Shown: in pieces, positions 47,246 through 58,171 of the stretch
Layout: each line of letters opens with the position of its first letter
How positions within the stretch are numbered: the stretch's first letter is position 1
Origin: Priapulus caudatus
Lineage: Eukaryota > Priapulida > Priapulimorpha > Priapulimorphida > Priapulidae
Assembly: GCF_000485595.1 (NCBI RefSeq)
Contig: NW_014577124.1
Coordinates: 190,746 to 248,916 of the forward strand
DNA: 58,171 bases
Direction: 5' to 3'
Notes under the pieces: model-generated
The model's input: the letters and a program-made list of their open reading frames with translations, nothing else
Told to the model about the DNA's origin: nothing
Database searches by the model: none
Translations under genes and position numbers: made by a program

Positions 47246-49570
47246 ACCCGAAAATAGGTGAGAGAAAATGAGTCGTTGTTCTCGAGAGGTTACTTTGTTC
47301 GGTCAAGCAGTTTCATCACCTATAAATTCCTATTGTCGGATCTCCATTATTTCCGCGCGTTAAGCCGCTACATTGAGATGACAAGAAAATATTGGCTTGG
47401 GCTACTTAGCGGTCAAGGGAGTAACTTGCTTTATGCTACCGCCGAGTACTACACGTTCAGGTGGCATTAGCAATACGCAGTGATAACAACAAAGTGGAAC
47501 AATTAAGAACAAGTGGGAAGAAAGTACGAGGTTGCTGATCGAACGAGTCGTTTTTAATTGTAATCCCATTACTACTAACTATTCTTCACTAAGAGCAATT
47601 AAACGTAGACCCTTTCTGCACAGAGGGGTTGTTTAGATTATTATCTAGGATTCTCTTATGGGTTCTTACTTTTCACGCACCAGAACGTTGATGATACGTC
47701 GACATCGCTGCAGTTTGTGATTTAATTAAAAGAAGTTGCGGAGGTTGGAGTTGTGGAATATCACTTTAATGTTAAATGTACTTATGTTATGTACTCATTT
47801 ACTAATGTTATTAACGCAAGACCATGTTAATATACTCAATTATATACTATATAGGATAACTAGCTATACTGCTTGTCAGCGAAATGAGTCGCAATGTACA
47901 GCAGTTAAACAGGAAATCGCCAGGAAGTGTTTCTTTGCATGTAACGCACTGGCAGTTAAGCTTCGTTAGAACATAAAAAGGGGAACAATAAAGAATGAAC
48001 ACTTGGTTTTAACACAGTTTTCCTCACAAGTTGTCATAACATACACAAGCGCAAAATCCTCTAACTGTAAAATGTGCCCACTTAAACCGTACGGTCGACT
48101 TGAGTAAGCCGCTTCGCTCTCGACTTCCTGTTGACAGAGGATTACTTCTACCTCAGAAACTAAAAACACCCAAATATGCACTTAGTCTAGACAAAATACA
48201 AGGAAGGTGTCCGTCAACATGGTCTCTCTATAGCAAAAAACGTCTTTGTATGCGTATTTTCTCGACAGCCAATGCCGAAGGGGGGTAAATACAGCGAAGG
48301 CAACCTGTAAAGCAGCGTGAAAAACAGATTCACTGTTTCGAAAGTCCGCTACGTCGAATGCCGGTAGTTAGGCAGTTCGCGCGCGGTGAGATGCCACCAT
48401 CAAATGACGACTACGCTCCAGTTACGCTTAAAACAATGGCGACGGCAATTACTATCTCCGCTGTAATTTCGTCTGCCGCTCGTTAATTATGTAGAAAGCG
48501 TTCTCGTTCTCTGCGCACCGCAATGCGCTATTTAAATAGCCCACTGGGTTAGAGCGTACTAAAAGAACACCAGCATGTATTGGTGGGGGTGCTTTGGGCT
48601 CGCTGAGTTGGCACCCCATCGCGGGAGGCCGACAACAGATGAAAGGAAACAAAAGCAGGACAACTGGCCGGGTAATGCGATACTGTGGCGTAACACTGTA
48701 ATGTGACACTGTTAGCGTTATATGGTGCGCGTGCGCGCCGCGAGGAGATACGAAACTACAAAACGTCGTTTTAAAACAATACGAGAAGAGCGATTTCGAT
48801 GTGGCAAAGCGCTAAAGGCCATACTTGAACTCGCGTATAGCTGGACCGTAAAACACGCAAATGAGTTCGATTGCTGCCGACTGAATACCTTTTAGCGGTT
48901 ATAAACGTCATGCGGTAGTACGTCTTCTAAAATATCTCTTGCACCGACGGGTATCCAGTGCCCCCTATTTGTTACCTACAGTCTAGCGCCCGCCGCGGCT
49001 GTGAGACCGCCGCATACACAGGTATATATACACCGTCGCACAATACATGATCACCGCTTCCTCGCACTACATACAGTCCTACGCGGGCTTGAGACTCATA
49101 TATATCTATATATATATATATATATATATATACGCGATCACATCGCATGCGCGTAAACCTGCAGTTCCATGCAGTAGAGCTACTGGTATTGTTATCGGGT
49201 TAATCTTCATAATGGCTGTGCCCTGATTCTGCCGCAGGGTCAGCCGCAGCACGGTCTCCCCACGAAAAGGTAAACGCAGGAAGCTAGCAGAGTACTACAT
49301 TGTGCAACCATGATAATAGAAATAAAATAGACAATGCGTTAACCCCCGAAATTACACGATACGCCCTGCAGCGCTCCCCGTAGCTCCTGCCAAAGTCCTA
49401 TACCGCTCGATCGGACCACTGACATTATAACTATTCCATATAGCAGCAGCTAGTAGCTGCTAGTGGCTTATAATAATGTGAAATCCGCTTAGAGGCATAA
49501 TCATTGTTTCACTACGAGTATTCATAAGCGATTGTGTGCGTGCATGCATGACCTCACGAATCGGAAGTCT
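47246..49570. other. No gene recognised
   Basis: Short ORFs only, none with recognisable domains. A (TA)n run lies at about 49100-49132. Confidence 0.55.
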
Positions 49571-49578
49571 CGACGATG

Positions 49579-49594
49579 GATGTGTGTGCGCGTG

Positions 49595-49626
<32 letters not shown>

Positions 49627-49707
49627 CGTGTGTGTGTGCGTGCGTGCGTGTGTGTGTGTGCGTGCGTGCGTGCGCGCGCGTGTGTGTGTGTGTGAGAGAG
49701 AGTGTGC
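49579..49707. repeat. GT microsatellite
   Basis: (GT)n and GCGT units, ending in GAGAGAGAG at the left border of the large direct duplication. Confidence 0.88.
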
Positions 49708-50364
49708 GCGTGTTTATATATAACAGCATTTACAACGCACTGGGTTCACCACATTTACCCTTTTTTATCGACACAGTTTAAGTGTATTGTCAACCACACT
49801 TAGCGCGCGTCGGTGTGCGCGCGGTGCGTGCGTGCGTACGTATTTCCGTGTCTGCCTGCTGTGGGCGTATGTCCATCACGCTTTGCGAACGTTTATATTC
49901 ATATTATATGAGAAACATCGCAAACATACACGACGTCGATGCGCACGCAGACAATGGAAGCAGGTCGATAGCACTCATGCGACACTGCGGCGTCTGCCTT
50001 CAGTCACCCTATTGATTCTCCCCCTACTGACCCAGTGACACGAGGTGCGCGCGCGACGTCACGTCGTTGACAACGCGCTTATTGAGCTCCGCCAGGATGC
50101 TAGGATCTTAGGGAGCTCATAGAAGAAGAACTGGTTGCCAGGCTAACAGAGCGCTACGTGAAAGTGGAAGTGGCTGCGCAGTGTTCTCGAATGACGCGCG
50201 CCGATGCATTGTGTTGTGTTGCTGCGCGGAGGCCTACCGCTATAGGACCCTCAGCCGAAGCAAGAAAAAGAAGGAGTGAGAGGAGCGCACATGATTGTGA
50301 GAGAGAGTGGCGCACGAGAGAGAGAGAGCGTGCACGAAGATGAGAGCGAGAGCGTGCTCACGAG

Positions 50365-50840
50365 GCACAGGCCTTGAACGTCTCATAAAAAGGAAAAAAG
50401 GTCAATAAACACGAAAATGTATTTACTACCAAAGTCTTAATGTTTCTCTACTCTATTTCGCCTATTATCACCGTAAATGCCGGTCAAATGCTCATCTGCA
50501 ACACACAAGTACACCGCCGCCGCCCTGATGCACAACACATGAATAGAGAGGCTCTCTCTCTCTTAATCGAGCTCTCTTAATCGAGCTTCTCTTAATCGAG
50601 CTCTCTCTCTCTCTCTGAATAAGATAGAACATGATAAAGAGCACTCTCTTATTCATGTTGTTCGTGCACAGGGCGTGCGTGCGGTGTACTTGTGTGTTGC
50701 AGATGAGCATTTGACCGGCATTTACAGGGTGATTATAGGCCGAAATAGAGTAGAGAAACATTAAGACTTTGGTAGTAAATACATTTCGTGTTTATTGGCC
50801 ATTATCTTTTAAAATTATTGAGACGTTCAAAGTGCCTGTA
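50365..50840. mobile_element. Foldback (hAT-like) element, copy 1
   Basis: The arms of about 150 nt are inverted copies (left ...AATGCCGGTCAAATGCTCAT..., right ATGAGCATTTGACCGGCATT...) around a CTCTCTTAATCGAG-rich centre. The 8-bp repeat CTCACGAG flanks it (50357-50364, 50841-50848). Confidence 0.75.
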
Positions 50841-51183
50841 CTCACGAGAGTGAGAGAGAGAGCGCACGCAGCGAGAGTGGAGAGAGGAGAGAGAGAGAGC
50901 GCGCACGAGAGTGAGAGAGGGAGACGCACGAGAGTGAGCGAGAGAGAGCGCGCACGAGAGTGTGAGAGAGAGAGAGAGCGCGCACGAGAGTGAGAGAGAG
51001 AGCGCGCACGAGAGTGAGAGAGGAGAGAGAGAGATAGAGGCGCACGAGAGTGAGAGAGAGGGAGCGCGCACGAAAGTGAGAGAGGGAGCGCGCACGAGAG
51101 TGAGCGAGAGAGCGCGCACGAGAGTGAGAGAGGGAGCGCGCACGCAGTGGATGAAAGAAAGCGCGCGCACATGAGTACGGAGA

Positions 51184-51264
<81 letters not shown>

Positions 51265-51296
51265 GGGAGGAAAGGATCGAGAGAGAAGGAGAGGGA

Positions 51297-51342
<46 letters not shown>

Positions 51343-51392
51343 GAGAAGGAGCTGGGAGAGAAAGGGAGAGAGAGAGAGGAGAGGGAGAGGGA
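50841..51392 (+). repeat. GAGA satellite and GA microsatellite
   Basis: Units of GCGCGCACGAGAGTGAGAG recur to about 51180, followed by a long pure (GA)n run (about 51189-51261) and degenerate GA-rich sequence. Apparent Ser/Leu or Arg/Glu ORFs are artefacts. Confidence 0.9.
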
Positions 51393-51853
51393 AGAGAGTA
51401 TAAAAATACGGACGAAAGACCACGCAAGCGCATATAGCGAGTGCGTTCATGCGTGTGCATGTATGTATAATGAGCTCTGTGTTACAAGTGGCGTGTGTGT
51501 TTGCTCGCCTGTGTGTGTCGGAGGTGTATAGTTGTTGCTTCTAGGCGCGCCATGTATACGCTGCACTAATGCGCTATGATGGTCGGAATTCTACGGCTTG
51601 TTTTGCTTACAAGGCCGCGATGTTGTCGGCGAACTGTCATAATTGATCGCGCCCATATGCTGCTTTCCATGTACAGAATTGTTGACGACTGGCGTTTACC
51701 GCCGCGAATTTGCCAAACACAGCATGTCACAAAATTGCCACTTCATCCCCTTAATATGTATCAGGGGCGAGGACATTGCAAGTACATGCGTACACACGGC
51801 AAGCTTAGGTTAGGCTGGAGATGAATACGTGATTCGCGTGATCAACATTTAAC
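51393..51853. other. No gene recognised
   Basis: No feature supported. Confidence 0.5.
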
Positions 51854-51854
51854 G

Positions 51855-52205
51855 TTGACGAGATATTACACCAATCACAAATTAAACCGAAGTATACCTA
51901 TCGCACAAGCGCACTACCACCCACACAGCCTGCAGCGTTTTTCATTTTTTATTGACGAGATATTACACAAGCATAATGAAACCGAAGTATACCTATCGCA
52001 TTAAAGATCAACCACCCACCACCCACCCATCCATCAAGAACAGCACGACCGCCCACATAAGTTTGCAGTGTTTGCTCATTTTTATTGACGAGCTATTACA
52101 CCAGCATAAATAAAACGAAGTAGGGTATCTATTGCATTAATGATTGACCGCACTATACTATACGTACCACCCACATAGCCTGCAGCGTTTGCTAGTTTTT
52201 ATACC
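51855..52205 (+). repeat. Degenerate tandem repeat, three units
   Basis: Units start TTGACGAG(A/C)TATTACAC at 51855, 51952 and 52084. Each continues with ACCGAAGTATACCTAT-like sequence, ACCACCCAC and a GCAGCGTTT end. Spacing is uneven (97 and 132). Confidence 0.8.
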
Positions 52206-53440
52206 TTTGTATAGGATGAATATTACAGAGACGCTGTGTTTCTCGCGCCTACGAGTTCTTTGCCCAGGGCATGAAATTAGCCAAAATGTAAACAGGCCCA
52301 CCCAAAATTTTAAACAGGCCCTTAGACAAATTGAACAGGCCGTTAATTTTGTTCAATTTATTTCATTATTAATCAAAGTATTAGCTTTGTGTTTATTAGG
52401 CATACTCGTAGTATTTCAGTATTTCATTGCTATCAGTGGAGTTCTACTTGTTTGACAGAAATTGCTGGAACTTGATTTACTTCTTAGTAGTCACTAAGTA
52501 AAAACTAGTCAGGAAACTGGTAAATATTGTTGATATAAAGGCAAGATAGGAAACATTTTGAATAGGCCAAGTGGACTGATTATATGTGGGGGAGGGGGGG
52601 TTGAACTAGCGGTTTAAGGGGTTGAACCGGCGGCCGCCGGCAAAATAGCGCTAATTTCGCGCACTGCTAAATTTTATTTGCTCATTGTTCTATTTCGTTC
52701 AAAATCGGGTTTTTAAAGGAAAACACAACTTAAAAACAGTAAAAAAATTCTGACGGGAAAAGCTAACAATACTAATTCACTATTTACGAACGCACACAAA
52801 TATTTGCCATACGATTATCTATATTATTCGCGTGGAATAATGAACATATTGTAATTATCACCTAAATGTGCCCGAAGCACACAAGTGTCTCGATGGGCCA
52901 CAGTTGTAAATATTACATGAATACCTCGTCAATTTCAAATGACACATATGCGTGTACATTTTCTGTCAATCATTCAGTTCTTACCCGCTATCAGGTAGCG
53001 TCTGGCGACCTGATTAAATTTTTATGCTTATGCGTGATCATGCCTATATTAATTGCGTTTCCTGACGCTGGTTGCTAGCAAGCACTTTCGATTTCCGGAC
53101 GGCTGATGACAACAAAGGCGACTATCTGCGGGTGAGCACGGCAACTTAATTAGATAACACTGGCGAGCAAATTCTTTAGGGGCACAAGCTAGGATATAGT
53201 AAAGAGTGTTAAACGAAAAGCAGTAGAACGGGTTAAAGAGATGTTGCGTGCTAATTATTTACCATGCGCAGGTGAAAGGTGTTCATTTTTACTTACTAGA
53301 TTACATATTATCGGGAGTCAACAATGGGTACAGAATAGAACATTTTAACGCAATAAATGATAGATAAATAAAATCTTGAACATTATTGTACATAGTATAT
53401 ATATTTTCGTGATAATAACATACTATTATTTAACTGATTA
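52206..53440. other. No gene recognised
   Basis: AT-rich. The longest ORF (52144-52455, 103 codons) has a hydrophobic C-terminal stretch but no family signature. Confidence 0.5.
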
Positions 53441-53442
53441 TT

Positions 53443-53665
53443 TCACACACACACACACGCACACGCACACGCACACGCACACACACACACACACACACAC
53501 AAGCACACACACACACACAGCACGACACACACACACACACACACCCCACACACACACACAAGTCAGGGGCCCCGCGGTAGCAGCACGCCCCCCCTCACAC
53601 CACACCACACAGCACACAGGGGGCCCGCACACACACACACACACACACAGGTACACACACGACAC

Positions 53666-53704
<39 letters not shown>

Positions 53705-53760
53705 GCGCGCGCGTGTGTGTGTGTGCGCGCGTGTGTGTGACTGTTTGCTCGCGTGCCTGC
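53443..53760. repeat. CA tract inverting to GT tract
   Basis: (CA)n from 53443 to about 53700, interrupted by GGGGCCCC-type sequence, switches at CGCGCGCG (about 53704) into (GT)n to about 53740. The result is a large inverted-repeat microsatellite. Confidence 0.88.
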
Positions 53761-53770
53761 GTGTGTGCAT

Positions 53771-55675
53771 GTGTGGCCGTGTGTAGAAAACGCATATGTA
53801 TAACCTCGCTGCAAAATATAGTATAAGCCCATATTTTATGGTAATATGCACCAATATACGACAGATAGTCACATTTAATGCCCAAATACAATTAGCAACA
53901 TACAGTAATCACCTCGTACTGTAAAGCTCGCCGGAAATTTAACTATCCCAACTCGCTGCCAATGACACCTGTATATCCGTAGACATGCGGGCTCACGTGC
54001 GCGCCTATGTACAGGTACCGTAATACACGCACGACCACCACCACACAACCGACGCGCCGCGTGCAAGCATCGGTAGAGGAAACAGCTAACACACGCCAGC
54101 CTAATCCCTCTTTGTTTCCACAGCGATAGCGCAGACATAGAGAGTAACACAGGTATCGATTGAACCACCTCTGGCCCGCATTGTGTCCGGACAGGTAACA
54201 GGTTGGGGCGCACGGCGTATCTCCGGAGTTATTAGAGCAGTGGCGAGCGATTCTCCACAGTTGACATCAAGCTGTAATTGGAGCTGTGTGTACATGTGCG
54301 TGTATATATATATATATCAGGAGTAGATAATAGAAGATAGATCGTTTGAAGAGGCGCTTTATAGTTATAGTCATTACGATGATATTTGCGATTTTATCCG
54401 CGCCCTTATCGTTGTTTATTTGTCGGCGTCGGCGGATTTAATAACGTCCTGATCTGTGAGAATACGGCCGAAACAAGTTTACGCTATTAAACGGTGCGCC
54501 GGTTTGCATTTTTAACCTTATTTGTCGTGAGTTTCGACGGTAAATGTTGAGTAGTACCTATAGGCACGCAAGAATGTTCAAAAAAATTAATTGTTAAGCG
54601 TCAGATGTGTGCCTACCTATATAATTACTAACGCCCACACGCCGCGGGGCAAAGGTTATTGGTCAAGACCATGGACGCGAACGTATATCCGCCTTCGCGA
54701 ATGAATACTGATGTGCGTGCGTGCTGAGCATATACGGAAATGCGATACAGCTACACCTCACAGTCGCCCATGCCATAATAACCACTTTGCAGAATTCTCT
54801 AGCACCCACCCGTCTGTCTTATCGGATCCAGAGATCTTATCCAGGGTTTAAAGAGTGCTTGATTCTATTAAATGCTGCGATCGAGTCCGAAGAGATTAGT
54901 TTCATACTCGTGTCGCATTATATTATTCTGTTTTGTGTAGTACTTAGCAAGATACCCCGGCGTGCGTCTTACATTTTCTAACGCGCGCCGCCGTGCGTAC
55001 ATGGTTTCGTTGTAATTGATCCATTCGAATATTGTCAATAGTTAATATATAATACGTGTATTATTTGCTCTTGATATTGTCACGCAAACGCGCGCGCAGT
55101 CCGGTCCTCAAAACTCGATGGCGGATTTCACATGATAACTACGCGAGAACAAAATTGTCCTTGTGCGCCATTAGGAAAATGTGCATGGGCGAAAGAGAGG
55201 GAGAGATAGAGAGAGAGAGGGGGGGGGAAAAGAGCGAACGCGCACGAAAGAGAGAGAGAGAGGATGGATGGGGGAAAGAGCGAACGCGCACGAGAGAGAG
55301 CGAGAGAGAGAGAGGGGGGGAGGAGAATATGTCTCCGCTACGGCAGCCCGAACACGCGCGTACTCACGGGTTGCGGTAATTGCATGCAGGGTGACCGTGG
55401 GTCGGCGCTTAGCGCCACCATGGTACATTGACACGCGCACTTGCCAAGGACGCTGCGAGCAATCATGATCACCAGCGAGAGCCTGCATGCTTTACACTCA
55501 TTACAGGCTCCTGTTGAGGGGGTGCGGATTAGCTGGCCGAGCATTCAGAAGCACCTGCATCATTTCACGTCCATTTAATAGGCCTTGTTATTATGATTAC
55601 AGACGCCGGACAGGCAGCATTTCGCGTTATGTATTATTTATAACAATTTCCCCTCGGGTACCTGGGCCGTTTCGA
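53771..55675. other. No gene recognised
   Basis: Contains the solitary 17-mer at 54316-54332 and a GA-rich stretch at about 55190-55325. No coding exon supported. Confidence 0.55.
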
Positions 55676-56030
55676 TGATAAAACGTCGTTTGGTAAAGAC
55701 AAATTGTATTTACTATGAAATTGTTATTGTTTATTTCCTCTATCGCCTAATAATTCTACGCAAATGCCGTTTAAATGCTCCTCTGCGACACAATCTACCT
55801 CACCACACACGCGCACGCCACTATAAACAAACTCAATATTTTATCTCGATCTTTTCGTACAGTGGCGTGCGTTCGGTAACACTGTGTTACAGATCTAGTG
55901 GAGCATTTAAAGGGCATTAACGCGGAATTAATAGGCGATAGAGAGTACACAAACATTGAGACTTTAGTAGTAAATACAATTTGTGTCTATTAACCATCAT
56001 TTTAATATTGAAATGGTCCAAGTGCCGATG
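55676..56030. mobile_element. Foldback element, divergent copy 3
   Basis: Inverted arms related to those at 50365 and 57158: GCAAATGCCGTTTAAATGCT on the left, GAGCATTTAAAGGGCATTAA on the right, and TTAGTAGTAAATACAATTTG near the right end. The borders are eroded and no flanking duplication is clear. Confidence 0.65.
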
Positions 56031-56488
56031 GAATTCCTGGGTTTACGTACGACCGCACGTAAAACTATCTGACATAAGCACGAGTCCCGTAGGACAACGT
56101 AACAAATATATATTTATATATTATCGCCATCGGCATATATAGAGAGCGTATGTTGCCGAATCTAAAGTGATGCAGATATATACATACGTCGACGAACAGC
56201 GTTAGGGTTGCACCTCTCGCCTAGTACAAACACCGATAATAGGCATGTAAGTATGTGCATGTAAAACACCGCGTGACATTAACACCCACGAATTGATTCA
56301 GTACATATACACACGGAACCGAAAAGTACCTTGCGGCACGATATTTATTCAGTGAATTGACATATTCGCAAGAAATTAGAGCGCTGCGGTGTGATTATAT
56401 GACACCATGGGTGTCATCGCCGCTGTCAGAGACGGAGTCAACGACAATGATACACAGAGTGGGAGAGAACGCAAACCAGAGAGAGAGA

Positions 56489-57989
56489 AGAGAGAGTGTG
56501 CGCGTGTTTATATATAACCATTTACAACGCACTGGGTTCAACACATTTACCCCCTTTTTATCGACACAGTTTAAAGTGTATTGTCAACCACACTTAGCGC
56601 GCGTCGGTGGGTGCGCGCGTGCGTGCGTGCGTACGTATTTCCGTGTCTGCGCTGCATGTGGGCGTATGTTCATCACGCTTTGCGAACGTTTATATTCATA
56701 TTATATGAGAAACATCGCAAACATACACGACGTCGATGCGCACGCAGACAATGGAAGCAGGTCGATAGCACATCATGCGACACTGCTGCGTCTGCCTTCA
56801 GTCACCCTATTGATTCTCCCCCTACTGACCCAGTGACACGAGTGCGGCGCGACGTCACGTCGTTGACAACGCGCTTATGAGCTCCGCACAGGATGCTAGG
56901 ATCTTAGGGGAGCTATAGAAGAAGAACTGGTTGCCAGGTAACAGAGCGCTAGTGAAAGTGGAAGTGGCTGCGCAGTGTTCTCGAATGACGCGCCGATGCA
57001 TTGATGTTGTGTGTGCTGCGCGGAGGCCTACCGCTATAGGACCCTCAGCCGAACAAGAAAGAAGGAGTGAGAGAGAGCGCACATGATTGTGAGAGAGAGT
57101 GCGCGCACGAGAGAGAGAGAGCGTGCACGAGAGTGAGAGCGAGAGCGTGCTCACGAGCACAGGCACTTGGAACGTCTCAATAAAAAGGAAAAAAAGGTCA
57201 ATAAACACGAAATGTATTTACTACCAAAGTCTTAATGTTTCTCTACTCTATTTCGCCTATTATCACCTGTAAATGCCGGTCAAATGCTCATCTGCAACAC
57301 ACAAGTACACCGCACGCACGCCCTGTGCACAAACAACATGAATAAGAGAGCTCTCTCTCTCTTAATCGAGCTCTCTTAATCGAGCTCTCTTAATCGAGCT
57401 CTCTCTCTCTCTCTCTGAACAAGATAGAACATGATAAAGAGCACTCTCTTATTCATGTTGTTCGTGCACAGGGCGTGCGTGCGGTGTACTTGTGTGTTGC
57501 AGATGAGCATTTGACCGGCATTTACAGGTGATTATAGGCGAAATAGAGTAGAGAAACATTAAGACTTTGGTAGTAAATACATTTCGTGTTTATTGGCCAT
57601 TATCTTTTAAAATTATTGAGACGTTCCAAGTGCCTGTACTCACGAGAGTGAGAGAGAGAGCGCACGCACGAGAGTGAGAGAGAGAGAGAGAGCGCGCACG
57701 AGAGTGAGAGAGGGAGACGCACGAGAGTGAGCGAGAGAGAGCGCGCACGAGAGTGAAGGAGCGACGCACCGAGAGTGAGAGAGAGAGCGCGCACGAGAGT
57801 GAGAGAGAGAGAGAGAGAGATAGAGCGCACGAGAGTGAGAGAGAGGGAGCGCGCACGAAAGTGAGAGAGGGAGCGCGCACGAGAGGAGCGAGAGAGCGCG
57901 CACGAGAGTGAGAAGGGGAGCGCGCAACGAGTGAGAAAGAAAGCGCGCGCACATGAGTACGAGAGTAAGAGAGAAGAGAGAGAGAGAGA

Positions 57990-58039
<50 letters not shown>

Positions 58040-58078
58040 CTGGAGAGAAAGGGTCGAGAGAGAAGGAGAGGGAGCAGG

Positions 58079-58114
<36 letters not shown>

Positions 58115-58171
58115 AAGAGAAAAGAGAGAGGGCTGGGAAGAGAAAAGAGAGAGAAGGAGAGGGAGAGGGAG
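56489..58171 (+). repeat. 1.7-kb direct duplication, right copy
   Basis: Same order as the left copy: GTGTTTATATATAAC, the CGTTTATATTCATATTATAT stretch, the foldback element, then GAGA satellite. It runs to the window edge, so its true end is unknown. Confidence 0.85.
57158..57638. mobile_element. Foldback (hAT-like) element, copy 2
   Basis: Terminal arms CACAGGCACTTGGAACGTCT and the complement ending CCAAGTGCCTGTA. CTCACGAG lies on both sides (57150-57157, 57639-57646). Better preserved at its tips than the copy at 50365. Confidence 0.78.

Larger units (their letters stand above)
49694..51392 (+). repeat. 1.7-kb direct duplication, left copy
   Basis: Matches 56489-58171 in the same orientation, with mostly small indels, about 6.8 kb away. 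It contains unique sequence, a foldback element, a CACGAGAGTGAGAGAG satellite and long GA runs. Confidence 0.85.

Noticed and set aside
50792-51460. Long Ser/Leu/Arg-rich ORFs on both strands
   Set aside because: Direct translation of GA/TC repeats; open frames in several registers are expected from a dinucleotide repeat.
52144-52455. 103-codon ORF with a hydrophobic C-terminal segment as a small membrane protein
   Set aside because: No conserved motif, no codon bias visible, and part of it overlaps the degenerate tandem repeat.
53376-53872. His/Thr or Cys/Val-rich ORFs
   Set aside because: CA/GT microsatellite translations.

Overview
The window is draft nuclear DNA from an animal, most likely a marine invertebrate. 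Genes are split by GT-AG introns into short exons, microsatellites and hairpin-forming transposon remnants are dense, and two assembly gaps appear as runs of N (28334-28343 and 43846-43865). The phylum cannot be fixed from sequence alone. Only two protein-coding genes can be supported, and they converge on a shared, repeat-filled 3' region.

Gene 1, on the plus strand (about 557-11116, 5' end outside the window), is an orthologue or close paralogue of the Dbl-family Rho guanine-nucleotide exchange factor MCF2L/DBS. Fifteen exons join in phase into 711 residues: the end of a spectrin-like region, a DH (RhoGEF) domain, a PH domain, an acidic linker and a C-terminal SH3 domain. Its introns carry a hAT-like MITE, two copies of a palindromic element with telomere-like repeats, and a 40-bp tandem repeat. 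A minisatellite runs directly into the first visible exon.

Gene 2, on the minus strand (41501 down to 19683), is a divergent cadherin. I rebuilt 27 coding exons that join without a frame break into 1154 codons: signal peptide, nine cadherin repeats, one transmembrane helix and a cytoplasmic tail of about 171 residues with no recognisable catenin-binding domain. Repeats 4-5, 6-7 and 8-9 come from a triplicated four-exon block with almost identical exon lengths (62/85/176-182/268-271) and identical phases. The second repeat of each block has its own cysteine pair, and the calcium-binding motifs decay towards the membrane. This gene is the most interesting object in the window.

The 8.5 kb between the genes (11117-19682) holds the two 3' UTRs, an inverted-repeat MITE and a cluster of three foldback elements within TC/GA/TA/GT simple repeats. 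The 16.5 kb upstream of the cadherin gene (41595-58171) has no supportable gene. It contains microsatellites, hairpins, and a direct duplication of about 1.7 kb (49694-51392 and 56489-58171). Each copy carries a foldback element with 8-bp flanking repeats, and a third, divergent relative lies between them.

The two proteins need not work together. A Rho GEF and a cadherin both act at the cell cortex, but their adjacency here is not evidence of a functional link.
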